A stretch of 64,000 nt of DNA from Stachybotrys elegans. Its lineage: Eukaryota; Ascomycota; Sordariomycetes; Hypocreales; Stachybotryaceae. A program made the position numbers and the translations under genes. Shown one piece after another: positions 1 through 9,538 of this stretch (position 1 is its first letter; each line of letters starts with the position of its first letter). The DNA lies in NCBI GenBank assembly GCA_020746835.1, contig JAGPNK010000015.1:310001-374000 (forward strand), written 5' to 3'. The notes under the pieces are model-generated. The model saw only the letters and a program-made list of their open reading frames with translations. It had not been told where the DNA came from and searched no databases.

Positions 1-16
1 GCGCACATTCCGCTCA

Positions 17-756
17 TCAAACGCGTGTTCTGAGAAATCTCAGGAATCGCCCGAGTGGACCATTCACTAACTCTTCTTCACAGGCATCACTCTCAACGTG
101 CTGCAAAAGACCACTGATGAAAGCAAAAGGCGTCTCGCAAGTTGGACACTCGAAGTCATAGTCAGACCCGTCACCAGTGGTGTACTTCGACGCCTGGTAG
201 CACTCAAATGCCAGATCTGATATGTCCTCCTCGTCAACTCCCGAACCACATCCCCCAGCTTCAAGGTGTAGGACCATGGCCGACTCTGACCCGAACAGAT
301 TATTGCAACCGGGGCATGTGATGGTCTTTTCAGCATGGGTTTTTTGGTGCTCCATATGGTTAGCGGAATTCATGTTGGCTTCATTGTACTTACATTCTTC
401 AGATTCGAAGGGGATTGAAAGTATTGCTTGCATTCACGGCACATATTGTGGACGGACTCATCATGCTTCCACAGACCATCAGCGCCCCGAAACTCACGAT
501 CGCACGCGTTACAAGCATAGTGTGCCGTTTCAGCGTGTCGGTCTAATTCGTCCTTTGTGCGGAAATCCTCGCCGTTCGGGCATCTGATGCATATGTTATG
601 ACGGGAAGAGGTCTCGATGTGCTGACGCCTGGAACTCTGGGAGTTGAACACCCGATTGCAGCGAGAGCAGTACCCATGGTTGCTAGAGGTGCGAAGATGC
701 TGATCAAGAGCATCTTCACTCCCAAAGTACCGACCGCAAGGATCACAATACTCCAT
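17..756 (-). CDS. C2H2 zinc-finger protein, two exons
   Basis: Predicted nucleic-acid-binding or adaptor protein of about 231 residues: exon 1 756..394, intron 393..350 (GTAAGT donor, GCTAAC branch, GAG acceptor), exon 2 349..17. The splice is supported because it rebuilds one finger, CREC...LKN/HQKTH, with perfect C2H2 spacing. About seven fingers occupy almost the whole chain. The first five are C2H2-like and the last two end in Cys rather than His. The start is the ATG just before the first finger; the frame is open further upstream but has only a non-ATG codon. The 3' end lies at the window edge, so further exons to the left are possible. Target and function are unknown. Confidence 0.72.
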
Positions 757-900
757 GGCGCTTTTAGGCTTGACTAAAGGACCATGGCCCACAGACGATG
801 CCAAAAGAGGGGTAGGTAGGCAGATGTGGACATGATTACGGGGTCGTGGTTGTGGATCATGAAGCGCAGAACAGCTCGTTTCCACGGCAGGAAGTTCCGC

Positions 901-2108
901 CGAACTCCGACTCGGGTTGAGCTTGATATTGAGGCGGTGGGTACGATGCAGTCAGTTCATGGCCATTGAAGTGCTCTCTGTATACCCGTGCCGATTGTTT
1001 GACGGTTGGATGTGTCATTACATTCGGCGTTCCTCGGTGTCACATGGCAGCAAGTTCAGCTGAAAAATCGGCGATATTCATTTTGCCTTTAACTGTACCC
1101 CCAAGCATATATCCATTTTGATGACCAAGCGTTGGCTTTAACAATGGATCCGGAGGTATTCTTTCCGATAATCGCCGTTTCGCCCTCGACAACTTCGACC
1201 GCGAGGAATGGGAGTTTATTTATCGACTAGAAGGATTCGGGCAGCAGTACTCGAGCGAATTCGACATCCAGCTATGCCAACGGGGAAAACATGTGAACGC
1301 GTCTGAGGAGGGGAAGAGTGACAAACGAGACCCGTCAGCTGAGCGCCCGGACAGGACCTCACATATTCTAGGACAAGCAACATTCATGTCTGAGTTTTGG
1401 ATGGTCCACCATCTCGTTTTCCGGACTCACGCTTCGGTAAGCTCGTGGGAACGGGCTTTTCGACACTGACGCGTATGTGGCGGAACGAGAATCCAGATAA
1501 ATTTCATGGGCTTGAACTCTACGAGACGCTTGAGGGCCGCACTCTTTCACGTGTGGTGAGGCGCATTCATGTTGGGTGGGAACGATGGCGCACCCAAAGG
1601 TATGTACTGGAAAGACGGTGGCCCTATCCTCGAAACTTGGCGGTACAGACCAAACATTAAGGTGGCCTTGTCTAGGTAGTCGATATACATTGCTCGACCT
1701 TTGTGAAGAAATATTTTACGCAAAGCCCACATGAGAGCGAGTTTCCGCTTTCTTTTTACTCAGCGGCGGTTTGTGGACAATCTCCAGCGCCTCGACGATC
1801 CCTATCGGCTGTTCAGGAGCCAAAGGAATTGGAAACAAGCCATCCTCGTACAGATCCACCACGCACAAATACAGTCCTTCACAGGCATTTTCACGAGCCT
1901 TGAAAAGGACACTGAGGGTAGCAGCAACATATTGTGGGCGGGAATCGTCAACATGGCATACAGGTATAAACAGCTGTCAGGCATGGGGAGCGACCTGGCA
2001 ACCACCGCTGAGCTCCTGCTCGACGTCGTCAAGGCATTCCTCACCACGTGTGAATCAGCGACGCAAGCTGAGTTCTTGGTCCTCGAAGCCGAGCTAAGCG
2101 GCTGCTGA
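901..2108 (+). pseudogene. Decayed coding sequence, unidentified
   Basis: No intact gene is visible. Three open stretches lie on the plus strand in different frames: about 1146-1469 (no stop for roughly 105 codons, Trp- and charge-rich), 1397-1660, and 1731-2108 (125 codons, ends in TGA). Composition looks coding, but no splice sites were found that join them cleanly, so a disrupted gene is the simplest reading. No domain was recognised. The remainder, 901-1145, shows nothing. Confidence 0.3.
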
Positions 2109-2846
2109 AAGGAACTTAGGGACCGCCTGGAGAAGCTGTTTGTACCACAACTGGGTTGTCCGTTTGTGTTGCTGTTATTTGGATGCAGGCATTTCCATTC
2201 CAGTTCGTACACTCAAAACCGCTGTTCATACTTGAATCAGCCAAGAGCAGCCAGTGGCGCCAAGTGTTGGCTCATCAAGCTTGCTATTCCGTATTCACAA
2301 TGCCGAAGAGTGGTATCATGGTAACTGTTTATAGCAAGTGGACCGGTGGGACTGGCTCAGCTGCTAAGCCCAGTTGGACACAGCTTTAACCGCCCAGCAG
2401 CGACTCGTTGGCGCCGCCAAGTTCGTGTGGACCAATGAGATTGCGCTGTATCCAACTTCCCTGTAAACGCCCGTATGTTGTCCGAATAGAGGCATGCATT
2501 TAGTGTTTGAAGTCGAACCAACAACTAAGTTTCGGGCAAGATGGTCGTGCCAGAGCATGTCTCCTTTCGCCCTTGTTGGTTCGAAATACTTGTCTGATGA
2601 CCATCTGACCAGTGGCTGCTACGTTGGCAAGCGCTGGCTGAGCCCCCTGAAATTCAGTGCCTTTCTATAACAGCATGGAGGTCTCACCACCCACGTCGAG
2701 GCATTGTCCTCATCATTCGCTTCATGCTACAAACAGGCCCGGCAGTTCCCTTCTCCCCCAAGCTCATTCTTGTTCTCTTCCATCTCCCGGGCTCCCTCCT
2801 TTTCTTCCTTTTCCTTTTCAGTCTTGCCTCCTCTTTCTTGTTTGCC

Positions 2847-4034
2847 ATGGCAGCCCCTTTCACCAAACCATCCAACACCGCGGCATGGCCCGCATCCTCA
2901 GCATGCAGTCATGTCTCAACCAGGACCATCCTTTCGTCTTGCGTCTTGCTCATTCTTGTGTTGAATCTTCTTCTCCTCATGCCATCAGTTCCACATGCAT
3001 ACAACCCTGTATCGATTCCTTCGTCATCCGCGGCCTGCGAGTCTCCCACGACTAGTACACATATTCCGAACAACGTCCACTTCGTCTACGTCCTCTCAGA
3101 CTCCAACATGGACTTTACGTTCCAGTTTAAACACTTCCTCTCCATGTACGCCGCATGGTACTACTGGAAGCCCGACGCCATTTACCTCCATACCAACGCC
3201 AACGGAAATGGACAAGCGGTTGCACGAGCACGCAAAGGCCATGCTGGAAAATGGAACAAGCTTATCTTTACAATGTTCGACAACTTGCACATCAATACCA
3301 TCGAAGCGCCCACCCATACCAATACTGGGAAGGAGATTCACGGCCTGGAGCATAGGTCAGACTTTGTGCGGGTCAGGGAAATGTATGAACTTGGTGGAGT
3401 GTACATTGATTTCGATGTCCACGCCCTTCGAGATATACGGATTCTCCGTGAAAGCGGGTTCAAGGCTATTGCTGGAAGGCAGCTCGGTGGCCAGATTAAT
3501 AGTGGCGTCTTCATGTCTGTGAAGGGCGGGAAGATGATCGAGGGCTGGATGCATGCGATGCATACGGCTTACACAGGAGGTTGGACAACGCACAGCAACG
3601 AGGTCATTACCAAATATGGCCAGCGCCTTGTCCGTGAACCAGGGGAGATGCTTATCATGGAGCGTGATGCTTTCGCTCCTGGAAGCTGGAATAACGATGA
3701 CACGGACACCCTTTTCGCTCCGCACGACGATGTTCCGTCCAACCTATCGAACCGGACCGAGGGAAGCCCACTTCCTACATACGACGAAGAGCTGGATGAG
3801 CGGTGGGAGAAGCCTGAGAGCTTTCCCGCGTGGTCCAGGGACTGGTCATCCAGTTACCTCCTCCATGCGTTTACAGCGGAGCGGTGGGGTCACAAAATCT
3901 CAGGTTTCACACACATCACGCCGCGTTATGTTTTGGAAAGGAGAAGCAACTTTGCTCGGGCTGTGTATTCTGTTGCTAGACAGATGCATGAAGATGGTAT
4001 TATTAATGTAAATGATACATATGACGGTATGTAA
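2847..4034 (+). CDS. GT32-type glycosyltransferase, type II membrane protein
   Basis: 395-residue putative Golgi glycosyltransferase of the DXD-containing GT32 / Gly_transf_sug family, related to Och1- and capsule-type sugar transferases. A short N-terminus is followed by a hydrophobic anchor (about residues 22-46), then a luminal catalytic domain. The nucleotide-sugar site is visible as GGVYIDFDVHALRD, whose DFD is the metal-binding DXD. Other family signatures are HRSDFVRVREMYELGG and a later NSGVFMS. The start at 2847 has a good context (GCCATGG) and puts the anchor near the N-terminus; an in-frame ATG at 2724 would add a second hydrophobic stretch. Single exon. Sugar specificity cannot be read from sequence. 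Confidence 0.85.
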   Translation: MAAPFTKPSNTAAWPASSACSHVSTRTILSSCVLLILVLNLLLLMPSVPHAYNPVSIPSSSAACESPTTSTHIPNNVHFVYVLSDSNMDFTFQFKHFLSMYAAWYYWKPDAIYLHTNANGNGQAVARARKGHAGKWNKLIFTMFDNLHINTIEAPTHTNTGKEIHGLEHRSDFVRVREMYELGGVYIDFDVHALRDIRILRESGFKAIAGRQLGGQINSGVFMSVKGGKMIEGWMHAMHTAYTGGWTTHSNEVITKYGQRLVREPGEMLIMERDAFAPGSWNNDDTDTLFAPHDDVPSNLSNRTEGSPLPTYDEELDERWEKPESFPAWSRDWSSSYLLHAFTAERWGHKISGFTHITPRYVLERRSNFARAVYSVARQMHEDGIINVNDTYDGM

Positions 4035-4456
4035 AGTGCTGGGAAGATATAAAAGAGCAGCAAATGGAGGGTTAGGGGGTATAGGCTACGTCTTGTGATA
4101 GACAGGCCCCAATGGAGCTGCCATAGGCATATAATAAAAGTGTTATCATTCATAAGGAAGAGGTAAATGTCGAGATTAGGCGCATTCTAGGGGTTACCTT
4201 TTTAGTTACCCGATTATTATATGTGATGAAGTTTTATAATGCTAGCTCGGGGAAGTCACTCGATCTTCTCGCATTTATTTCGTGGAAATTCTAATAGGTA
4301 GGCTACGGAGAACAGCGTTCTCAGGGACAGCTTAGCTGAGCCCGAACTCTGCCTAGCTTCGAAGCCGATGAGAAACCTGAAGTATGAAGTGTCGGCAATC
4401 AAAGCACACCATCCACCCATTGGTGCCCATATGATCTTCTCAGCTCAATCACTCCT

Positions 4457-5848
4457 TCATGGCTCCGCCTCACACATGGTCCAGCCAAGAGTATTATCGC
4501 GTCGTATAGGTTGCTCCGGCGCAGGATGTACTCCATTCTCCTTGTTTCCCTTCTTTCCGGACGCAGGAGATTCCTCCGATCCACACGCGCCTGGGTTTGT
4601 ACTCTGTATCTCCTTCTCCCTCCCCGTCTCCTTCATACTCTCCCACGCCTCTTTTAGCCTCTGCCTTGCCTCCTCTCTCTCCCTCTTCCGCGCTTCTTCC
4701 CGCATCTTCCTCTCTTCTTTCAACTTCCCTTTCTTTGACAGCTTCGGTACTTTTTTCTCCTTCAAAGGTACCTCATTGGGAGCGTTAAAGTTGACACTTT
4801 CAGCCTCTTTCTCGACTTCTACTCCATCCTTCAATTCGCAACCAGTTCTAGGCGCAAATTTGCATAGAATACGAGAGGTAGATTCCGTGTCGTGCGCTTT
4901 TTCAGTCGCCGATGGCTCTGGACCAGCAGTTTGCATCTTGTCATCGGCGCGAAGTGGTGGAAGAGAAGTATCCTGCGACAACTCCGTGTGCCTGGGCCAA
5001 GAAATCGGGGCCAAGACAGTGTCTTTTCGAATATCTGGGGTGAGTGTTGCAGTTGTGGTGAAGCCTGACCCTGTAAACTCTGTGGCTACTTCCGAGTCAT
5101 AGGGTGAGAAAAAATCCGTGTATTTGGGCTCTGTCTCAGTCACTGTCGATCTCAAGTCGATTCGTGGCATGATGAAGGCAGAATCTTCGATCGCCTCGGA
5201 CGGGGTTTCTGTGAGGTCGTGGTGCAAAGCAAAGCGATCACGGAAGAGCTCGGCTGCACTCGTGATTATCAACTCTGTGACCGAGATTGCTGGTCGCCCT
5301 CCATCAAGAGCATGGGAGTTCAGTATTCTGGTGGGATGCTGCAGAGCTGACTGCAGTGTCGACTTCAAAAAGTTGATAATCCATGTGTCGTCTGTACTCA
5401 GACATGGGTACACGTCCTGTACCAGCTTGGCAACCATAGCGCAACTAAGTTGCTTTCCAGTTCTCTCGATCTCGCACCGAGAGAGTTCCTCAAGGGCCTT
5501 TAGGTCGTTACTTCGCGCTAAAATGTAGACTTCCAAACTCGTTGAGAATTCGTGCGCCAGTTCACCGTTCGGACACGATCCTTGAGGTTGAATACACTGA
5601 TAAGTGCCCGTCAAAAGAAAGTGAACAAGCGCATGAGCAACTTCCACAGAAGCATCGAAATATAGGGTTGAAGAAGAAAACTTGGAAAATAATTTGGGGC
5701 ATTTCTCAACCAATGGCCTCGGAATGGCCATCACAGTCCTATCCTTTGTCCGCAGGCTTGCGATGGGTGCTGCATAGAGCCTGATAGTATGAGCTTTTCC
5801 GCAGCCGAGAAGCTAGGGATATCATACTCACGAGGATGCAGGCTTCAT
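4457..5848 (-). CDS. BTB/POZ-domain protein with basic coiled-coil tail
   Basis: 446-residue fungal BTB protein. Exon 1 5848..5832 (17 nt, MKPAS), intron 5831..5781 (GTGAGT to CTATCAG), exon 2 5780..4457. The splice gives MKPASSLYAAPIASLR then KDRTVMAIPRPLVEKCP, a common N-terminus of fungal BTB proteins that starts in mid-fold. The region at about residues 25-180 carries the ALVHFLLTGTY motif and helices. Residues 200-340 are low-complexity and acidic. A strongly charged Lys/Glu/Arg coiled coil follows, then a Pro/Gly-rich end. Fungal proteins of this type are expanded and mostly uncharacterised; roles in protein-protein contacts or Cul3 ligases are inferred only from the domain. Confidence 0.8.
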
Positions 5849-6596
5849 GTTAGTTGCTGTAGCAGAAAAGCCTTGATTCTAGAGGGTGGGTATGAACTCC
5901 TGATTCGCTGATAAGAAGGCGGACAGTAATTGAAGTACGATGAAATTCAGGGCTGCAGAGAGCAACGTCGGCCTTATATGCTTTGCTGGTACAGGGAATG
6001 GTTAGGAGAACGCCTTAAAGCTTCAAGCCCGGGATAGGTTAAGCTTCCCAGCATGGAACGGAATAATGTAGCGCAGTGTACTGAGGCAGGCTTGGATATC
6101 TGCAAACAGGTGAAGCTCAAAAGTTTAAGCCTGGCAATGACATGGGGGCTTAACTTGTGAAATGTTGGCTAAGTGGTTGAGAAAGTAAGACTTGTTGAGG
6201 GTAGTGTTGGGGCAGTGTGCTGGACCCGAAGTGTTCCAAAAGTCAGATGACTTTCTTGGCTGCTTGCGCTCTCCTAACACTTTGTAGAGTTTGAGTAGTC
6301 TCAGGGTGTCGCGGACTGCTGGCGGAATTGTCGATGTTTCGAATTGCAAGAGTATTCACATGATTTGGAACGACCGCGACAGCCTTGAACCCACTATTGA
6401 CTTTCATTACGCAACCGTTTGCCTTTGGTAAATTCAGACCCGTGGATACGCGCCCGTATTTCTTAACATTACTCAGACGAGCCATTACACCGGTTATGCA
6501 AATATGTCTCTTGCACACTCAGTGGCAATGTCTCTCCAATCTCGCCGCATTTTGACATCTGTCATACCCATCCCACTCCAAAGCCTCAGACACACA
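5849..6596. other. Intergenic, no gene recognised
   Basis: About 750 bases between the BTB gene and the 3' end of the alpha-kinase gene. A minus-strand open stretch at 6243-6518 (91 codons) has no recognisable domain and no support, so it is not called. Confidence 0.4.
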
Positions 6597-7481
6597 TTAG
6601 TAAAAAAAGCTTGTTCCTCCAGTTCGAGAACTCGCTGTAGACGACGGGACCATGGCGGTACCTGGCCTGGGGACAAAGTATTGAACTGGGTTGGCAGGCT
6701 GGATCCAGTGGGGACGGCAGAAATTATTGCAGACATGCTGGCTGAAGAACGAGCTGATGCCCTCGGGTCCAAGATCAGTGACTCCGTACTCGCGAGTCGG
6801 AGACAGGACGACGGGATCGGATAGGGCGACCTCGTCATGGTAAATACCGCCCTGAAGGTCGCATAAAAGGTAGTTCCCGCCTGAGGTATGATAGCTAAAG
6901 TGGCTAAGCGCTTGCATCACTTCCCCCCAAGCGACCGAGTAGTCCGTCCATCCGGTGTTGCTGTTGAACCTTTGGTAATTTTGGATGAATGGCTCGCATA
7001 GATGCTTCTGGCCAGCCCATTCGTCGTCGACATCGTCGTCAAAGGTCCATACTTGAGCGACATTAACTTTGACGGGTTTATTGACAATGCCTAATGCGTT
7101 GAACCTGTCGACAATTTCCAAAGCTGTGTCGACGGCCTTGATATCGAGAGTGAAATAGTCGTTGGAGAAGACTGCGCCCGTTTTAAACCACTTGACAACA
7201 CACGCCTGGCCTTCGCGTGGGCCGGAAGTGTACTTTCCCTTGGCAACCCAGCGGAAAGCACCTTGGGCGAATGGGTTCTTCAAGGCCGAAGTTGATACTG
7301 TACCTTCGCTTGACTGGTTATATCTGCCGCCGTCGTACCGCTCCGTAGGAGGGGCATTAGGATAGGTCCCATAAATACAGCTTGCACAGCGCGATACCCC
7401 AGGACCCTTGAAGTATTCGTTGACTGTGAAAGACGACTGAGGAAGGTTGCGGTCACAGGCGGCACATATGTGAAAGCCCAT
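6597..7481 (-). CDS. Alpha-kinase family atypical protein kinase
   Basis: 294 residues. The N-terminus (residues 1-40) has two CxxC pairs (CAAC and CASC) and could bind zinc. The rest is an alpha-kinase domain like those of eEF2 kinase and myosin heavy-chain kinase: a strand with the ATP-binding Lys (VVKWFKTG), LCEPFI, the SGGNYLLCDLQGG stretch, and the family end EYGVTDLGPEGISSFF then HVCNNFC. At the position where many members have a zinc-ligand His (DPQIHS-like) this protein has DPVVLS, as in some fungal paralogues, so zinc coordination may differ. The ATG at 7481 begins MGFHICAAC; the longer open frame upstream lacks an ATG. Single exon. Substrate unknown. Confidence 0.85.
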   Translation of the reverse strand: MGFHICAACDRNLPQSSFTVNEYFKGPGVSRCASCIYGTYPNAPPTERYDGGRYNQSSEGTVSTSALKNPFAQGAFRWVAKGKYTSGPREGQACVVKWFKTGAVFSNDYFTLDIKAVDTALEIVDRFNALGIVNKPVKVNVAQVWTFDDDVDDEWAGQKHLCEPFIQNYQRFNSNTGWTDYSVAWGEVMQALSHFSYHTSGGNYLLCDLQGGIYHDEVALSDPVVLSPTREYGVTDLGPEGISSFFSQHVCNNFCRPHWIQPANPVQYFVPRPGTAMVPSSTASSRTGGTSFFY

Positions 7482-8380
7482 GGTTGTGCTCTGCTGTGAG
7501 ATTATGAAGGATGGATGGGAGAGCGATAACCTTCTGGTGGCTGGATAGTTTCTGGGCCAGGGCAATTGTCAGATGTTATTGGGTCATGGTGAATCATGGA
7601 TGAATTGAAGTTATCTGGAAAAGGAAGCCGCAGGAATCTGCAGGAATTCACTGACTGCACCCTACACGAGGAAATAGAAATATCAACAGCTTCTTAGCAA
7701 ATGATCAAGGGAGTATTAGAGTTTACTCGCTGGCCGCTTGCCACGCTAATTTGGTATGTTTCATCGTTTTAAATGACGTTGTTCTTACGGATACATGGCA
7801 TTGAACCCGCTGCTTATCGCCCGATCAGTACGTCAGGGCACTTTGACGATGGCCTTATTGTTGTTATCCCTGTTTTTTACGACTACTTAGGCACCAGGTA
7901 GTGAAATTGGTAGCAGGGCCGCTATCGCAGCCCTGATTGGTGCGAACGGGTAAACCGTTTATCCGCTCGTTAGATTAGCTCGGGGCTCACAGCCCCTTTT
8001 CTATTTTGTAGGAATAAAGCCTTTACACATTCGTCTGCGCCGTTGTGCGGATCAGCGCATACGTAATTCGTCACCAGGCACCACCCCTGCTGTACCAATT
8101 CTCTCCATGCTTCTCCCACGGACTGAGTACCCTTTTTCATCATCATGGTAATAGTTAGAACCCACCGAGGCGACGCGCTGAATACGTACGTTCGAATTAC
8201 GCAACCATCGTGATATGACAGAATTCAATCAAGTGTAGCAGTACGTAATAGCGTAAATTGATTATATTTAAGCCAAGGCCAGTGGTTGCACGATTGGCCT
8301 GACGATAAGAGAAAACTACACGTCTTCACCATGATCCCGTTCATCTTCACGGCTAGCGGTATAGAGCAAACAAAGACGTG
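7482..8380. other. Intergenic, 0.9 kb, no gene seen
   Basis: Separates the alpha-kinase gene (5' side) from the 3' end of the membrane-protein gene. It contains a short perfect hairpin, GGGGCT-CAC-AGCCCC at 7982-7996. No tRNA A/B boxes and no coding stretch were recognised. Confidence 0.4.
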
Positions 8381-9316
8381 TCATTCCGCGGCCCGCTTCT
8401 CCTCTAAAAGCCGGAGGCGGTCGCGGATCGCAAACTTCCACTCCTTTGCCACCTTGTACACCAGGAGGAGGCCCAAAGTGAAGAGCAGGGTGCAGGAGGT
8501 AACAATCACTGTGACGCTGACCCAGAGAACCGCTCCTGTCCAACCCACCACGCCGCGTTCCCCCACCGACACGACGACCTGTAGTCCACTCAGCACCACC
8601 GACATGATCCCGATCACGAATAGGATTAGCCCGTAGAAGCGCGAAAAGTACGTCCCGTATTGGTACTCTACCCTCTGGAAATACGACTTTCCGAGGAGGA
8701 GCGGAGCGTACAAATTGAGCCGTGTAAGGCGGATCTCGCCGTAAGCGTAGCGCAGCGAGACATCTCGGTCTGGTACGTCTCCCAGGCTCGACGTGAAGTC
8801 ACAGAACTGCTCCCAGGTAATGTCTGGTGGAATGAGGCACAAATTGGGGTCCTGGGCGATGCGCAAGTCAGACTCGTGCTTCACAAGATAGTAGTATGTC
8901 CGCAAGTAACCCAACGTCGCTCGTCGAATGCGTTCAAGTCCTGCGCTGCCGGCTTCTGTGCAGAGGTAGTCCCTCCAGAAAGCGTACGACGTAATGTACC
9001 GCGGGAGCGGCTTGATGAAGATGCGGTCGTGAATCCACACCAGATGGAGCTTCGGGTCCTCCGTCACGATGATGGCGCGCCGTTTCACCAACTGCCGGTG
9101 GAGAGGCGATATGTTTCCGCTGTCCTGTTTCGACATCCACCAGAGCCTGTCGGCAATCCGGTTCAGATCGTTCGAGCAGAATTCTCTGGTCAGTAAGTCC
9201 CATACTTTGCTTCGGTCCTCCAGAGTCACCCGGGGGCGTCCCGGCACGTGCCGGGCGGGCTGGTCCAGCTCCCGCGTTAGCTGATGCTCAAAAGCGAAGG
9301 GCGGTGCCAGAGCCAT
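8381..9316 (-). CDS. Fungal integral membrane protein (DUF6601-like)
   Basis: 311 residues, single exon, start ATG at 9316 (MALAPPFAFEHQ). The soluble N-terminal two thirds carry family-like blocks: DRLWWMSKQDSGNISPLHRQ, HLVWIHDRIFIKPLPRY and SYAFWRDYL. Two predicted membrane spans follow at about residues 215-240 and 255-285, then a short basic cytosolic tail. I recognise this as the uncharacterised fungal DUF6601-type family, from memory and without a search. It is divergent from the NLR gene with about 220 bases between the two starts, so regulation could be shared. Confidence 0.78.
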   Translation of the reverse strand: MALAPPFAFEHQLTRELDQPARHVPGRPRVTLEDRSKVWDLLTREFCSNDLNRIADRLWWMSKQDSGNISPLHRQLVKRRAIIVTEDPKLHLVWIHDRIFIKPLPRYITSYAFWRDYLCTEAGSAGLERIRRATLGYLRTYYYLVKHESDLRIAQDPNLCLIPPDITWEQFCDFTSSLGDVPDRDVSLRYAYGEIRLTRLNLYAPLLLGKSYFQRVEYQYGTYFSRFYGLILFVIGIMSVVLSGLQVVVSVGERGVVGWTGAVLWVSVTVIVTSCTLLFTLGLLLVYKVAKEWKFAIRDRLRLLEEKRAAE

Positions 9317-9538
9317 TGATATCGTAAAGGTGAGGAAACAGAACCTAGTGTCGCCAGAATCATGAGCTTGTCCTGTGAGGCTGTGGCCAGGCAGAACTGC
9401 CTTTCGTGTCACGTGGCGAGCGGCTGAAGGCCTTCCAACATGGGCATCTCACCCGTTTTGCTGCCCAATCGAGCCCGAACAACACTCGATCACACCGTCT
9501 GCTTCCAGTATCGGAATCCGTCCAATACACAGGACAAG

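Noticed and set aside
4368..5102. 244-codon plus-strand frame over the BTB gene
   Set aside because: Ser/Phe/Leu-rich antisense shadow of the Lys/Glu coiled coil.
6125..6518. Two short minus-strand frames downstream of the alpha-kinase
   Set aside because: No ATG context, domain or splice evidence that sets them apart from chance.
7982..7996. Perfect hairpin GGGGCT-CAC-AGCCCC
   Set aside because: A single short hairpin without a T-run or neighbouring RNA features; no role can be assigned in a eukaryotic intergenic region.
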